A DNA stretch of 64,000 nt, taken from Elysia crispata. Taxonomy: Eukaryota > Mollusca > Gastropoda > Plakobranchidae. Location of the stretch: contig JAWDGP010003874.1 in the NCBI GenBank assembly GCA_033675545.1, positions 809,501-873,500 of the forward strand, read 5' to 3'. How positions within the stretch are numbered: position 1 is the first letter of the stretch; each line of letters starts with the position of its first letter. The translations under genes and the position numbers were made by a program. Below the pieces are notes generated by a model. It was not told the origin of the DNA, did not search any database, and saw only the letters and a list, made by a program, of their open reading frames with translations. This document shows, in pieces, positions 1-13,700 of the stretch.

Positions 1-1114
1 GACTGGCTCTTCTAATAAATCGGTTTGGGAATATCCAGGTAGATTCTTCGCGACAACTAAAATAGAAAGCCTGGAAAGATGTGTCCTGTTCTATGCCTAA
101 ATTAGAAAAATTTGGTTTTATTTTCATTGCAAATCCAATTTTTCATCATATGAATGGTTGATCTTATTAACTGAAGATATCTCACCCCATTTACATTACT
201 TTAAAAACTCGAAAATATATTTCTTCATTTTGAATCCGTCTCTCCTGAACTCATAAAAACAATAAAACAGTTCAGAGCTGCCAACCTTTTGCCAAAAAAA
301 GTATATTTGTATGCATTTTTATGAATTGTAAGAATTTATGCCATTTTGTGAATTGTGTGAGTTTTCGGTTGGTAGCATCTTTTTTCTTCCCATACATGCT
401 CTCCTAAGAACTGCACAGAAGAGTTTTATAAGTGGTAACTCGTGCTATAATTAGTGCAAGAACAAAATAAATTCTCCAGGTGGCGCCCAGCCATCCAGGA
501 TTAAGGTAGTGTGCTCTCTGGCTCTGCCTCCTAATAACCACTCAATTAATCTAGTATACAGCAAAGTTTTTATCAGCTTAAGATGTAGATTGAGGCCTTT
601 ATTGTTATTGTGTGTTTTATAAACACAGAAATCAAACTTTTTGCCTGCTTGTATTCTCTTTTTTTTTTTTTTAAATATGAAATTAAATACAAGTATAGGT
701 GGATAGATGAGAAAGATAAATGGAAAGACAGAGAAAAAGAGAGGACAGAGCAACAAAGAGAGAGGAAGGGAGAGAGACTATTGAGCTTTCAAAGAAGATC
801 CATCTAAATCTTCCCTTGCAAGAGACTTTATTCTCCCCCCCCCACACACACACACACATTCGCAATTAAGAGTTATTACCCTTATCCCAGTAGATCCAAG
901 GTTATTGTGGATTTAGTTTCACCAGTAGGGAACGATTTATAATAACAATAGCCAATTCCAAGCAAAACTCAAGTATCTTTAGCCATGAAAAACTGATGGA
1001 TGACTGTTATAAAAAAGTCAGATAGGTACAAACTTTAGTGTTAGTAGTTTTAAAATTGCAATTGTACAGCTCTTTGAAAGACCTCATTTTTTTGTGCTGT
1101 TTCTTTGTTTTCAG
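1..1114 (+). other. Intron of the RSF1-like gene (3' part)
   Basis: This non-coding stretch runs from the window edge to the splice acceptor of the large exon. It is AT-rich with a poly-T run near 660-672, a purine-rich GA stretch at 715-780 and a short C-run followed by CA repeats at about 835-860. It ends in a pyrimidine tract and TTTTCAG at 1108-1114. I see no coding exon in it; small open frames here overlap low-complexity sequence on both strands. Confidence 0.6.
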
Positions 1115-4100
1115 TTGTGGAGGATGATGATTATGACAGTGATGAGAATGCTTCAAAACGAAGATCCACTCGCAACTCTAATCGAGGGCGTATCCTCTAC
1201 AATGACTGGGGCTCAGAAGATGAGACAGAAGAGGAAGAGGCAAGCTTTACAGATTACAGCTCTGAGGACTCTAGAAGGGCAAGAAAAGCAGCCAAGAAGA
1301 AAGTTTCAACTTCTGCAAAGAAGGCTAAGGAGATACAAGGTAAAGCTGATGAGGGGAGCCAGTCAGACAGTTCAATCAATAGAAAGAGAAGGATATTGAG
1401 GAAGCTGGTCAAGAAAAGACGCAATGATGAAACTGACACAGAGGACACTGAGGACAGTGGTGAAGGATGTGGTAACAGAAAAAAGAAAGCCGACAAGTCT
1501 GATAGTGATTTTACATTAGAGGAGGATGGGAGTAGTGGCGACTCTGAAGAATCTCCTAAATTCAAGAAAAAGAATGTTTTACGATCATCTGATGAAGATG
1601 AAGAGGATCAAGAACAGGAGAAGATTGGGCATGAGCAGGAGAAGGAAAATGCAGAAGAAGGGGATATGCAAGGGCAGTCTATTACTGCTGTATCAAAGAA
1701 ACAAAAATCAACCAAGGGGAAGAAGAGAGGAGAAACCCCATCAAAAGCAGCTGCAAAGACAACAATAGAAACTGATGCATGCGTTCCTGGCAAGGTGAGG
1801 AGAGTAAGTGGTTCAGATATAGATAGCAGTGGGACAAGTGCTGTAGCTGTCACACCTGCACCTATCACAGAGGTTGCAGGAAAAAGAAGGCAACCTGCTC
1901 GCAAGGGCAGAGGTAAGACCACAGAGGTTTCAGAAATTTTAGCCACAGGACAAACAAATGCAGAGAGTTCATCAAAAGAGACCACTAAAAGGAGTGGGAG
2001 AAAGAAAAAGATGCCAAATTTTCTTGGTGTACCTGAAGGTGGAGAAGAAGAGTGTAATAATGGCAATCCTCCTCAGCAAGTCAAACAAGAAGTGGTGGCT
2101 GCAATAACAGGTGCTCCAGAGCCATACCAGGAGGGTCAGCCTGTTTTGGATGGAAATTGCCAGACACAGGCCTCACACCCACACATCTTCCAACAGGCTA
2201 GTCAATTCGCAGGCAACATGAGAACCCCCCAGCAGTCTGTTTTGCGCCAACAGTTACGTCCCCCACCATTATTTTCAGTGTCTCAAGCTCAAGCAGCGAC
2301 ACCAAGCCAAAGGTTCAGTGGCCCTGGTGTGAGGCCAGAAATGGGCTCCCCTCCTCACTATCCAGGTGGTGGCTTAAGACCTGCAGGGCAACCTCAGCAG
2401 CAGATGGGCTTGTATCCTCAGATGCAATCTCAGCAAGGATATCCTCATTCCATGCCACCGGGCTTGGAGCCTGGTCAGATAGTGCCTCAGGGTCACCAAC
2501 CTCTTCACCAGCAAGCCCGCTCCCACCACATTCAACAGCAACCTCAGAGAATGCCCAGCCAACAGCAGGGGTTCCAACCATCAATACCCAGTTCTGGGAG
2601 CTCAACTCCTCCTCACTCCAGCCCCAGCTCCACCATGTCACAACAAGTTGTTGGGCAACAGCAAAACCTGAGAATGCCCTCTCACCATCCTCCTGCATAT
2701 CAGCAGCAAAATCAGTTGCCCCCAAATAGCAATGATGGTGGCTGTAGTCCCTCTTATGCCCAACAACAACAACAGCATCTACGGCAACACCCGGGTTTTG
2801 GGCCACCAGGTAGCAGAATGCCATTGCCTCGAGAGATGGGACCTGTCTATTATGGCATGCGACCGCCAATGGGAGGCCAGCATTTTCAGCACTATGGAGC
2901 CCCTCCTCCAGGCATGGTTGGTCCAGGTTTTCAAGGCATGGGCTCTCCCCTCACTCGTATGGGTCAGATGACAAGGAATCTGGGCCCAGGTGTTGTTCAA
3001 GGCATGAGTGCCACAGGCAATGAACCAGGTTCCTCGCCAGAGAAACGGCCCAGCATGGGCTCCCCTCCACATCACCCAGATGTTAGTGCTAAACATGAAA
3101 GGGAATCAGAAGGACCCAAGCATCCAAAGCTTGAGAGTTCAGTAGAACAAAGGGACACCAAAAGTCCAGACAAACCAACGTCTAAGAAGCGAGGACCAAA
3201 AGGCAAACGTGGAGCCAAACAAGAAGTGATCAACTCTATAGCTGTATCTGCCCAAAATCAAGAGATGCCAAACACATCCCCGCAGGTGCATGGACGATCT
3301 CCCACCCAAGGATTACCACAATCTGGGATATCACCAAATCGCATGCAGCAGGGACCTCCCATAACCCAAGGAATATTACAAGGTCCTTCAACAAGTCATA
3401 GTATGCTGCAGGGGATGCCTCAAGGTCCTCCACCAAATCAAGGAATGCACCAAGGTCCCCTACCAATTCATAGTATGTCTCAAGGTCCTTCACCAAATCA
3501 GGGGATGACACAAGGCCTTCCTTCTAGCCAAGGATTGGCACCATGTCCTCCATCTAGTCAAGGCATGTCCCAAGGACCTCAGATACCTCCATCAAGTCAA
3601 GCAATGCCACAAGGTCTTCCACAAACAACAGGAATGACTCAAGGACCTCCACCTAGCCATGGAATACCTCAAGGCTCTTCATTACATCATGGAATACCTC
3701 AGGGTCAAGGACCTCTCCAAAATCAAGGAATGCCCTCAGGTCCGCTTAGAAATCAAGGAATGCCTCAAGGTCCTCCGCCAAACCAAGGAATGCCACAAGG
3801 TCCTCCACCAAACCAAGGAATGCCACAAGGTCCTCCACCAAATCAAGGAATGCCACAAGGTCCTCCACCAAACCAAGGAATGCCGCAGGGTCCTCCTCTA
3901 AACCAAGGAAAATCACAAGTGCCGCCACTAAATCAAGGTTTACCACAAGGTTCCCTGACAAACCAATGTATACCACAAGGTCCTCCACCTAACCAAGGAG
4001 TGCCACAAGGTCCTCCACCAAACCAAGGAGTACCACAAGGTCCTCCACCAAATCAAGTTTCACAAGGTCCTTCACCAAATCAAGGAGTTCCACAAGGTCC

Positions 4101-5976
4101 TCCACCAAATCAAGGAATATCACTGAGAAATCAAAGTCCAGGTATGATGCCTCAACAAAGCTTTTATCACAGTCAGAATGGTCCTGCCTACAACCAGATG
4201 CCATACACTATGCCACATTACCAACAGCATCCAGCATACATGCACCCACAACACCTACAGCACCGTGGTCAGACTCCACCCCACCACATGCCTCCCAATC
4301 AACAGATTCCTGGTGTCGCCCATCAGCAGCGGCCTTACTTGCCTCCCCACAATCAGGAGTCGTCTCTCAAGCAAGACATGGATCCCAGATCCAGTGTACC
4401 CCAGCCTGAAGGGGGAAAAGCATCTCCAGCCTCTAAGGAAGACACAGGGTCTACAGCTCAAAGGCAGTCTGACACGGAGGTAGCCAGATCCTCAGTATCT
4501 TCTGTGTCTTCATCAAACTCAGAGCATGGCCAACAACAACAATCACAGACAACTATGGCAGGAGGTGATAAGTCATCTGCTATTGTCCCCTCGAGCGCTC
4601 AGCAACTTCCGCCAGCAACTGGAGCTTCTCAGAGTCAGCTGATGCCTCCATACAGTTCCCATGGGAATATGGGAATGCAAAGCCAGTCAGGTATGTATTA
4701 CAATGCTGGTCCTTTCAACAACTACCCTTATGGGCAGCCCATGCCTCCTCCACATCCACATGGTGCTTGGGGTCCACATAACATGCCTTCATTTGGTGGG
4801 CCAGGACAAAGATTTGGACCAGGAATATACCATCATAATTTGACTGGTCCAGATTCTCACAACCAACAGCAGCAGCATCCTCCCTCTGGCACTCCTACCC
4901 ATGGAAGATCGCCACCTCAACATGCCATCCCACCTAGCCATGCCAGCCCTGGGGCTACTCCTCCTCATGGTGGTGCCCGAAGAAACAGTAGGACCCCATC
5001 TACAGAGTCTCAACACAACAGCGAACCTGAGGCACTGACCAAACAGTCTCAACAAGAGGACAAATCGAAAACACCAACTCCTCAGTCAGCATCATCATCA
5101 CCCACTCACACCCAGAGCCAGTCTCCTGTGTCATCGTCCTCTCTCTCTACCTCCACACAGTCACACCTACCACCATCAGGATCATCTTCAGCAGACCATG
5201 TAAGTCCAGCACCAGGAGGAGATGGGCAGCCTGGTGTCATCACTTCAACAACAGACACTAGATTATCTTCATCATTACCCACAACCAGTTCTGGAGCAGA
5301 TGCTTCTAGTGTTGCCCAGCAACCAGCATCATCAGTCGCTGCAATGGTAACAAGCCAGCAGACTCAGATATCAGCTTCCCATAGCCAGCAGCCCACTTGG
5401 TCTGGTATGCCCCCTGGTATGCCCCAGTACTCACATTATCCTCCACCTGGCATGGGACCTTGGGGGAGCATGATGCAAAATCCTTACTCTGGCCACCCTC
5501 AGCACAACCCACACTTCCAGCAGCAACAACAGCAACATCCAGGCTTTCACACCAATTATGACCGTGGTTATGGTCAGGTCCCTGGCATGGGTGGTCCCCC
5601 TTTGACAGGCTACGGACAGCAGTATCCACCTTCAGCCGCCCCTCTCCCTACACAAACCCAAGGAAGACCAGCTTCACCAGGCTCCCGTAATGACAGCAAG
5701 ACAGAAGGAAGCATGAACACAACTGCTCCTAAAGCAAAGAAAGCAAAGACTCAGAAGAAATCAGCAACTGGTGGTGCAGGCAAGGATGGTGCAGCTCGAG
5801 GTAAGGGAACAAAGGCTGGAGGCAAAGGTCGTGGAAGAGGTGGTTTTATGATTGACAATCTGCTGCATACTCGAAAGGAAGGAGAGGATGAAGAAGGAGA
5901 CAATGCAGAAGACATCAATGATATTGCCAGCTATGTCGCTACTGATGAATACTTTAAACAGCAGACAAATTCCTAA
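1115..5976 (+). CDS. RSF1: Terminal coding exon of an RSF1-like chromatin remodelling factor
   Basis: RSF1 partners the ISWI ATPase (SMARCA5/SNF2H) in the RSF nucleosome-spacing complex, in the nucleus. The exon opens after a TTTTCAG acceptor (1108-1114) in phase 1 and stays open for about 1,619 codons to TAA at 5974-5976. Residues 1-330 are highly charged: an RRSTRN box followed by an acidic run, then alternating K/R and D/E/S blocks, as in the RSF1 C-terminal half. Residues 350-1540 are Q/P/G/M-rich, with a decapeptide repeat at about 881-1000. The last 45 residues form a basic RGRGG patch, FMIDNLL, an acidic stretch and a D-I-x-x-Y-V-x-x-x-E end resembling the vertebrate RSF1 terminus (LVDYVCNSEQL). 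WHIM and PHD domains must lie upstream, outside the window. The gene is very likely real; the RSF1 name rests on the remembered C-terminus and composition. Another Q-rich chromatin protein is the main alternative. Confidence 0.65.
3757..4115 (+). repeat. In-frame 30-bp coding minisatellite (QGPPPNQGMP decapeptide)
   Basis: Within the RSF1-like exon a 30-bp unit encoding Q-G-P-P-P-N-Q-G-M-P is repeated in tandem. About five nearly identical units lie at 3757-3900. After a degenerate stretch, about five more (with V replacing M) lie at 3970-4115. Weaker, older units extend left to about 3300 (Q-G-P-S/P-x-x-Q-G-M). Because the unit is a multiple of three, copy-number change keeps the frame. It is probably a disordered, variable-length segment. 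Confidence 0.9.
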
Positions 5977-8880
5977 TAGTAATGGAGGAGCAAATCTTGG
6001 CATGAAAATGTTTCCTTGACCTACACCTAATTCACTGCAGGTTTACATTACCAACTGTTGTCACAGATGATGCGTTTTCCCTAGTCTGTTTTTGGCCTTC
6101 ATTGATGGACCGTACAAAGTAGATAGATGCATTGATAGAAGATATCTGATGTGCCGCTTTCTTTTCATCTTTCAAAGATACTGTAGGCAATTTAATGAGG
6201 CTAAAATAACAACATTGACAAGAAAGAAAAAACACAGTAAAATTCTTTGTGGTTTAATCAGGCTAATTTGCTTAAGTAATGATTTGGAACCCAAAGGTTA
6301 TTTTAGTAGAGCTATATATTTTAGTTTTTATGTTTAAAACAGCATTTTACTCTACTGAAGAATATTGGTGGACTAAGTGATTCATTGTAACCTGTGTTAT
6401 AGCAAATGATAATTTTAATTGAATGGAAAGAATGATTAAATTTTGACTCCTAGGGAGGGGTACATGTGAGTCAATCAGCACATCATCTCCTGCCCCAATG
6501 ACCTGTTGTATAGGATTTAGAAATCACTATTTAGTTCTCTATTCCTATAGTGAGCCAAATGTATTGCATCAAACCATAGGCCAGTCCTAGTGCGCCAAGA
6601 TGGGGGAGAACACTAGATTTTATCTGTTATTTTAGCCTAATGCTATATTGCTTTCCTCATCAAATGTCATCCTCTTTTTGATTATTAAAAAAAAAATGAC
6701 AAAGGTCCCTAGATCATACTCTTGTCTCTTCTTCAAGTTGTTCATCTAGAGGTTATAACAAATAACTAAATGTTGTCCATGAAAATTATAACTCTAGAAC
6801 CACTGAATAAGTAGAATCTGTAATCTGGCATCTAAATTCAGCACACCTGAACAAATAAATTAACAACTTTAGTTAGAAAGTGCATATTGTACTCTTAAGG
6901 TCCTAGGCTACTGGTAATTGTAAGGTTTTTACATTTGGAGAAAGCTTTAAAAACCAATTTTTATTGTTGCAGTAAAAATTCATCATTTTGTAAGCTAAAA
7001 TGTGAAAAACATTAGAATTGCAAAGTGAAAGTTACTAAATAATTTATGTATGATATCTCCTAGGATAGATTGACAAAAACTTGAAAAACAGATTGTAATT
7101 TTGCTTAGATTTACTAATCAGACCAATCTTCACACTCTGGGTAGAACATTAAGCTGTTCCCTTTTTTTTTTTGGATACTGAAAGCATCTAATATATTGCA
7201 ACAATATGCCTTGATAATGTTGCTCTTTTGTAAATATCTCTTATGTTTTCTTTCTAGTGTCATAAACATAAATCATGCCTTTGATCTTTTCCCCTCCAAT
7301 TTTTTTATTTTTTGTTTTGTCAATGACACTTGACAGCAAAGTAAATATGTACATACCACTCTACGCAATGGCTAAATGAGATTGAATTTACAAAGATGCC
7401 ATCTTCCTTCTTTTTACAAATGAGCAATTTTTTGTTCAATTCTTTTACTTTCGTTAATTTGGTACATAGGTCTGAAATTGCGATTACTCTGATGAATGAG
7501 TGTGCTTTAAATTCTGCTATGGAATTTGGCTTCTCTGTCAAGTCTTAACACTAGTCTTAATGATTGGTCTGGCAATTTCAACTTGGAAAAACTCTTTTGA
7601 AATTCTTATTTTTTTTTCTTTTTATGTCAAACAATAAAAATACTGATAAAATGGTGCAGTTTTCACGCAGCAGCATATTTGAATGTGAATTGTGATCTCT
7701 ACAGCATCCAACTAATTTGGACAATGCAAGATATAAAAAAAAAGTCTGGTTTTATTTTAGAAACTTCTTAGCGAACTGAGTGCTGCTTTCATAATCATAA
7801 AAGTTTGGTGCTTAGACAACATTGATAAATTGATGATGTTTATCTCTCTATCTGTCTGTCTGTCTGTATGTATCTCTCTCTCTCTCTCCATTTTTTTAAT
7901 ATGAGTAAATCAGTTCGTCTTTGTAAATTTATACATTTTGGGCATTCTATGTTGACAGGATGTATTCTTATGTATTGCATTAGAAGTTTATATTACAAAA
8001 ACTTTCTCAGTTTGTGTGGAGGTTAACTATGCTTTACTGTTGTTAGCCAATGTTCTTTTATTTTTTTTATCTAATTATTTGATGTATTATTTTGTAACTG
8101 TAAATTATTTGAGATTTTCTTTTGCCTTTGCCTTATCACATGGAGTAAATATGTGGTGGTCAAAGTATTCTCATCCTTCCATTCTTTACTTTACATGTGA
8201 ATATTCATCTTCTTTCTGTCATATCTGCTTTCAACTATTGTATTTTTTAAAGAGAGTGTCAGATCCTCTGCCAAAGTTTTTGCATTGCTCCCATCTGAAG
8301 TCCAATATCATATTTTTTCTCGTAGCAAATAAGCATTGACCAATATTTTTACCACTATTCTCCCGCTCTTAGGTTGTGATAGCCACCAAGCCGATCTGAT
8401 CAAACTCAAAACATGGCGTTTTACAAAAACCTTTTACATCCTTTTTTTCATATAAAATCTATGATCTTTTAAGATCTTGGATATCATTTTAAAAATATTC
8501 TTGAGTTTTAAATGTATTGGAAGGACTTGGAAAATCAGGCCCTAGAACTTGGTAGCGTTTTAGACTTTTATGAAAGACGTCTGAATTCTACTTTGATTGA
8601 TAAATATATATTTGGACCTCTTCCCTTGGTTTAAAAATTCATTTGAAGGATAATTCAAGCAAAAAGGCATTAATATTCAATATATTTTAGTGAAAAAAAA
8701 AACATGATTTACGGTTTTCCAAATAGGATTTTTGACAAAATAAATTTATGTATTAGATTGAATTTTGTATTTTGTCAAGCAATTTACATCAACTCGAAAA
8801 GAAGAAAATTATTTAAAGATAAATAATGAAATCTTTTTTCCTCTTGAAAAACTGATGGGATAACAGGAAGTGAATGGCTG

Positions 8881-9050
8881 ATAGCACCAGCTGGCTTTGT
8901 CCTCAGCTTGTTGGTTGATGGACTCCGCTCAGAGACTATAGCACCAGCTGGCTGTCCTCAGCTTATTGGTTGGTAGACTCCGCTCAGAGATGATAAAACC
9001 AGCTGGCTTTGTCCTCGGCTTATTGGTTGGTGGACTCTGCTCATAGACTT
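8881..9050. repeat. Three-copy tandem repeat, about 57-bp unit
   Basis: Three adjacent copies of a unit containing CACCAGCTGGCT, GTCCTCAGCTT and TTGGTTGGTGGACTC start at 8881, 8938 and 8993. They differ by scattered substitutions and a 2-bp deletion. The unit is GC-richer than its surroundings. Confidence 0.9.
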
Positions 9051-10765
9051 GTAATCGCTAGTTTGCAATTATATTCCCTATCTTATCAAATGATGTAATA
9101 AAAAGGACAATTCAGGGCAAAGTCCGGTGTAGACTTTGTGCATGGTATAGGTTATACTTGGAGCCACTAAATCTGTACAGTTTGTTGTAATATCAGAATG
9201 ATGTGCTCTTTCCGCACATTAGTATCAATTTCCTGGAACTTTTTCATTCAACAAAGTGAGGATTTAGCTTAATTGTTGTTATATTTCTATTTCACTGAAA
9301 TTCATCAAAAAGATATACAATTTTTTTTAAATTTTAGAGGAAGAGAGATCTAGGGAATGAAACATTTCTTATATATTATCTCTTTACCTGTTTTGCGTTT
9401 TGGATGAATGTCTCCTCAATCAATTTTGCCTGTTTCTGCTTCCAAGCTATGTGAAACCAAATGAAAGCTAAAAATACTTTCATCGTTCTACTGATCATAG
9501 ACATGTGTTGAAATTCTTAAGTAGACATTTTAGAAAGAGTTGTGCCCTGTAGTTAAGAATTTTTTCACAAATTAACCTTCATCTTACCTTTACAACAGTT
9601 TGCATGGTTACAATCTACTTTATACCATGACCACTCAAAATATTTATGATTCTTCAACACCTGTTGTGGCTACCAAACAATACCAGTTGGGTGGCACCTG
9701 CAACACTTGTGTATTTAGATTTTATGTTCTAAGACATAACACCTATAGTTAACACACAAACAACTGGTCGCTTCATAGTTTTTTGTTTCTTTGTCAGTAT
9801 TTCATACCCCTTTTCTATAAACCAAACAAAAAATGATCATGATAGCTGAATAAAAATGAAAGCAGTGAACAAATCTAAGTACAATGTAGAAGTTTACAGT
9901 GTCCAAAGTTTTAAAATGATTGCTTGATAACTCTTTTTTTTTTTCCATGCTTTCTTTTAAAGCTTAAAAAACCTCAGTGTAGAGAGAACCACAAGAGAAA
10001 AGAGGCTGGTCGGAACAGAGTTAATCCTAACCCTGATATACTGTAAATAAAAATCAATCTCCATGTTGAATTTGAGCCTAAAGCTATTACAACTACAGCC
10101 CTACGCAGGCCTTCACAGCCGTATAAGGTTCACTAAAAAGTTTGGTATCGAGAGTTTCACTTGAGAGTGAGTAATGAATTATGTTGAACACTTTTGACAT
10201 TTTATTCTTGAGGACAATTGTTTACGGGCAATTATTTTTATTTTCTGAATTGACAGATTTGAAAATTGGACATATGCTTTTTATCTAAACAGATATGAAA
10301 TAATGTACATATATAGTGCACAAATCTTTATGTGTTAATTTTTTTATCTTTAATCCCAAATCATTTCCTTGAAGTGTACCAAAATGGATCCCCTGTGGTT
10401 ATGGTCAGCCCTAATATTTTACTGAAGTTTATGTAAACTGTTTACTTTATACAACTGAATTGGCCACTAGCTCTTTTAAAATACTGAGATTTTTTTTTTG
10501 TTTCAATTAGTTACTACAAAAATGCATTAGATTGTATTCTTTTTTCGGAGTCTTATTTATAATTGTATATCTAAAATCTGTCTTTGTTTTAGAAAACTTG
10601 AAGCATCTGCTATCTCAGTTTATATTTTTGTTCTACAATCTGCTGCAATTTATGTTCCATAATATAATACAGAATCCAATGACTTACTTTTTGTGATTAA
10701 TTAGCCATTTCACTGACAGATTAAAAAAAAATATCATGTAAATTATACTTATGTTCATTTTTGTA

Positions 10766-10771
10766 AATAAA
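10766..10771 (+). terminator. Candidate polyadenylation signal for the RSF1-like transcript
   Basis: An AATAAA hexamer sits in TTTTTGTAAATAAAAC and is followed about 15-25 bases later by a TG/T-rich stretch (ATGTTTGTTT), the usual layout of an animal poly(A) site. Earlier AATAAA motifs could be used instead. Confidence 0.35.
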
Positions 10772-13700
10772 ACATATGTTTGTTTAAAATGAGTTCGCTT
10801 AGTTTATGTCACAGATTTTTTGGATATTCAAACCCAAATCAAATTCAAATCTAAGACATAACAGTAGCAACGAAACAACTAAGACAATATAAAACCCTAA
10901 AAATCACAAATTTGTCGGACTCATCTGTTCTCTCTCATAGCCTTATTTCTGCATTACTGTAAACTGGTACTTATACAAGCTTTATAACAATCTGCCCTGA
11001 ACAACACAAAAAAAAATATTTCTCAAGACGTGAATAAAGTCATGATTTTACAATATATCTCTTCAATCTCATTATTTTGTGAATCTAATAAAATTTGATT
11101 TTGATTGTGTTTAAAGCTAGCTTCAGTAATAATTCTTTGGAGAAACAAGCTAGTGAGCTAAAGGAAAATCCATTCCCCTCCCATCCCACCTGTTTCATCC
11201 AGCATCATTGCTCTTGCTAGCCTAACTGTGTCAGTAAGGGTCTAATTGCAAACACTATATGTTTCACTCAGGTGAGCATTGTTAATGCAAAAGAACATAT
11301 ACATTTGAATGTGTCTTTTTTTTTTTTTTGTTAAAAAAGGATTATGTTTGCATGTTAGGAGTAAATAGGTATGTATACTCAGCAAATTTATATGGTCATT
11401 GCTCTGGAGTTTCCAAACCCAGCTTTCTCTAACATATCAAAATTCCCCAGAGTTAATGAGTTTGTGCTCAATTAACTGCATTTCCTAAAAGTAAGCTTTT
11501 TTGAGTTATAACAGACATAACAGAAGAGATGGATCTAACACATACAACAATTTAATAAATTTAGTGATATAATAGAACATGATTTTAAAGGCATACCAGA
11601 AGTCAGTCATTGATAGCTGAGGCAACTCTTTGGTTGAAGGTGAAAAACCAAATATGCCAAATTCGATGTTGATAGACCAAAACAAAACAATAAAATCAAT
11701 CTCCAGAACTTGTTAAAATAGTTTAATGTTATTGTAGATTGAATTGAAGACAGGATAATTAAGAACAAGATTGTCGACAGTCACAAATACTAAGGACTTG
11801 AATAGATACAAAATTAAATGAAATATTCATGTTGATCCTTTATGCAAAATGATGAAGTAAAGAAAACTGAAATTTAATTTTAAAAAAGCTAATACACAAT
11901 CACAAACGCCAGTCACCCATTCGACCATATCAGGAATTTACATTTTCCACAAGTTAAATCATCTACCCAAAAACAAGAAATGATTTACAAAAATATTTTT
12001 GTGCCTTCAGCAACATATCAGAATTTGTGCCCTTAAAAACATATCATCTGAAAATTGTCTGAAAGTGATTTTTAGGGAGGTAGAGGCTTAGATTGAAAGA
12101 TAAATATTTTAGGATTTTTCATTTACTGGTTTGTGTGACTTTCATTGCCTAAGTTGCTAATCTTTGTTTGATGTCTAGATTATAATATTTCTATAAACAA
12201 ACCTTAAATCGTACCTCTGCTTGTTAATAATCTCTTGTAAAGCCATATCTGAGCCAAATTTCCCCAAATGGGACAATAACCCTTTTTTCTCCTCTAGCTT
12301 ATATGTCACTGTTAAAATTTTACTTCAACTCTTTGGTTTGAATCATGCATAATATAACTCGGAAACAACAAAACAATAATCCATTAACCTTTTGTGAAAG
12401 CTCCTCTTCTGTACCACTCTGGTTATGAGATAAGTTTTCTAGATACTCGGATACAAAATAAGGGAGAGTTTTGTAAAAAAAAAAAAAAAAACAACATAGG
12501 GCTCAACTATCTCTGTAAGTGTAAAGATTCAAAATTAAAGTTTATGGAGAAGCAGCAATATCATGCACTGTTATGTATAGTACGTGTAAAAAAATAACAT
12601 CATTCATGTCTGCACCAGTAAATGTGAATCATTTTTGTTCTTCCCATTTTCTTTGAATCTTGGCTGAAGCTTACATTTTTTATTCAGACTATCATTGACA
12701 CCAGTGTGAAATTTTTATGTAATGTTAATTGTTATTTTAATAGCAAACCACCCTGACTTACTTTTTAATCTCTTTTCCTATTTCTAAATTCTTTTAACGT
12801 CAATAGCTTCTCACACCTTTTTATTTTATTACATAAAATATTTAGGTTGTTGACATCATCTGTTATGTACTTTGAAATCATCAGCCTACACATAAACCTG
12901 TTTAAATACCCTCTACCGTTACTATGACAAAGATTGACATTAAAATTTGTAGGGATTTACTGACCAACCAATCTTTAAGCCAAGGAGTAACAAATGCAGA
13001 GCCTTTCTAAGCTCAAGTCTGCAAATCATGATTCTATCATCTGTCATCTGCATTTATTGTGGTTGCAAATATTTGGGGCTCCAGCATAATTTTTCTTAAA
13101 AAGTAAAAGTCTTGGCAAAAGTTTGCACATTCTAAGATTTTAGGAACAGTTTTTACTCAAAATTTGATATAGTAATAATAATAATAATAATAATTAGTCA
13201 CTAAAAACCAAAACATTTCCATTTCCAATTCTTGACAAGATCCAGCATTCTAGTGAGGTCACTGTCATAGTAGAGTTCTCTCAAAGAGCAAATAAATTTC
13301 TAAAAAAATTTTCATTTTCACTTCTAATTTTATTTTAAATTAACTCAGCTGAAATAAATCATTGAAATAAAATCAGAGTAATTAAAGCTTATGCAAAAAA
13401 TTGTTTGTCAGTGATCAGTCAATTTCTTTTTATGTCCTATTCAGCAGAAAAGTTGAAATTTAAATGAAGACTATATTAAAAGCTAATTTTGAAAATAATT
13501 GTTTTCACAAAATTATCTTTTTTCACCTTACTTATGGAAAGTAAGAATAAAACAAAACAAGGCCCTGAATGACAGAGGATACTGGTGTTTTTTTAGACGT
13601 CCAATTATATCAGAACTAGATTCGAAATGTCTTAGATCTGCATATCTTTTTTTTCTTCCTCTTCAACTACTACTTCTGCTGCTACTAATACTGCTGCTGC

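Larger units (their letters stand above)
5977..10790 (+). other. Probable long 3' UTR of the RSF1-like gene
   Basis: No coding exon is visible after the stop codon for several kilobases. The sequence is uniformly AT-rich, with TTTTGTAAAT-type elements and several AATAAA motifs (for example near 7632 and 9836). It could be one long 3' UTR ending near 10.79 kb, or a shorter UTR followed by intergenic DNA. A three-copy minisatellite sits inside it at 8881-9050. Confidence 0.4.

Noticed and set aside
1608..4461. Open frames antisense or out of frame to the RSF1-like exon
   Set aside because: Explained by the biased codon content (Q/P/G/M repeats) of the real frame.
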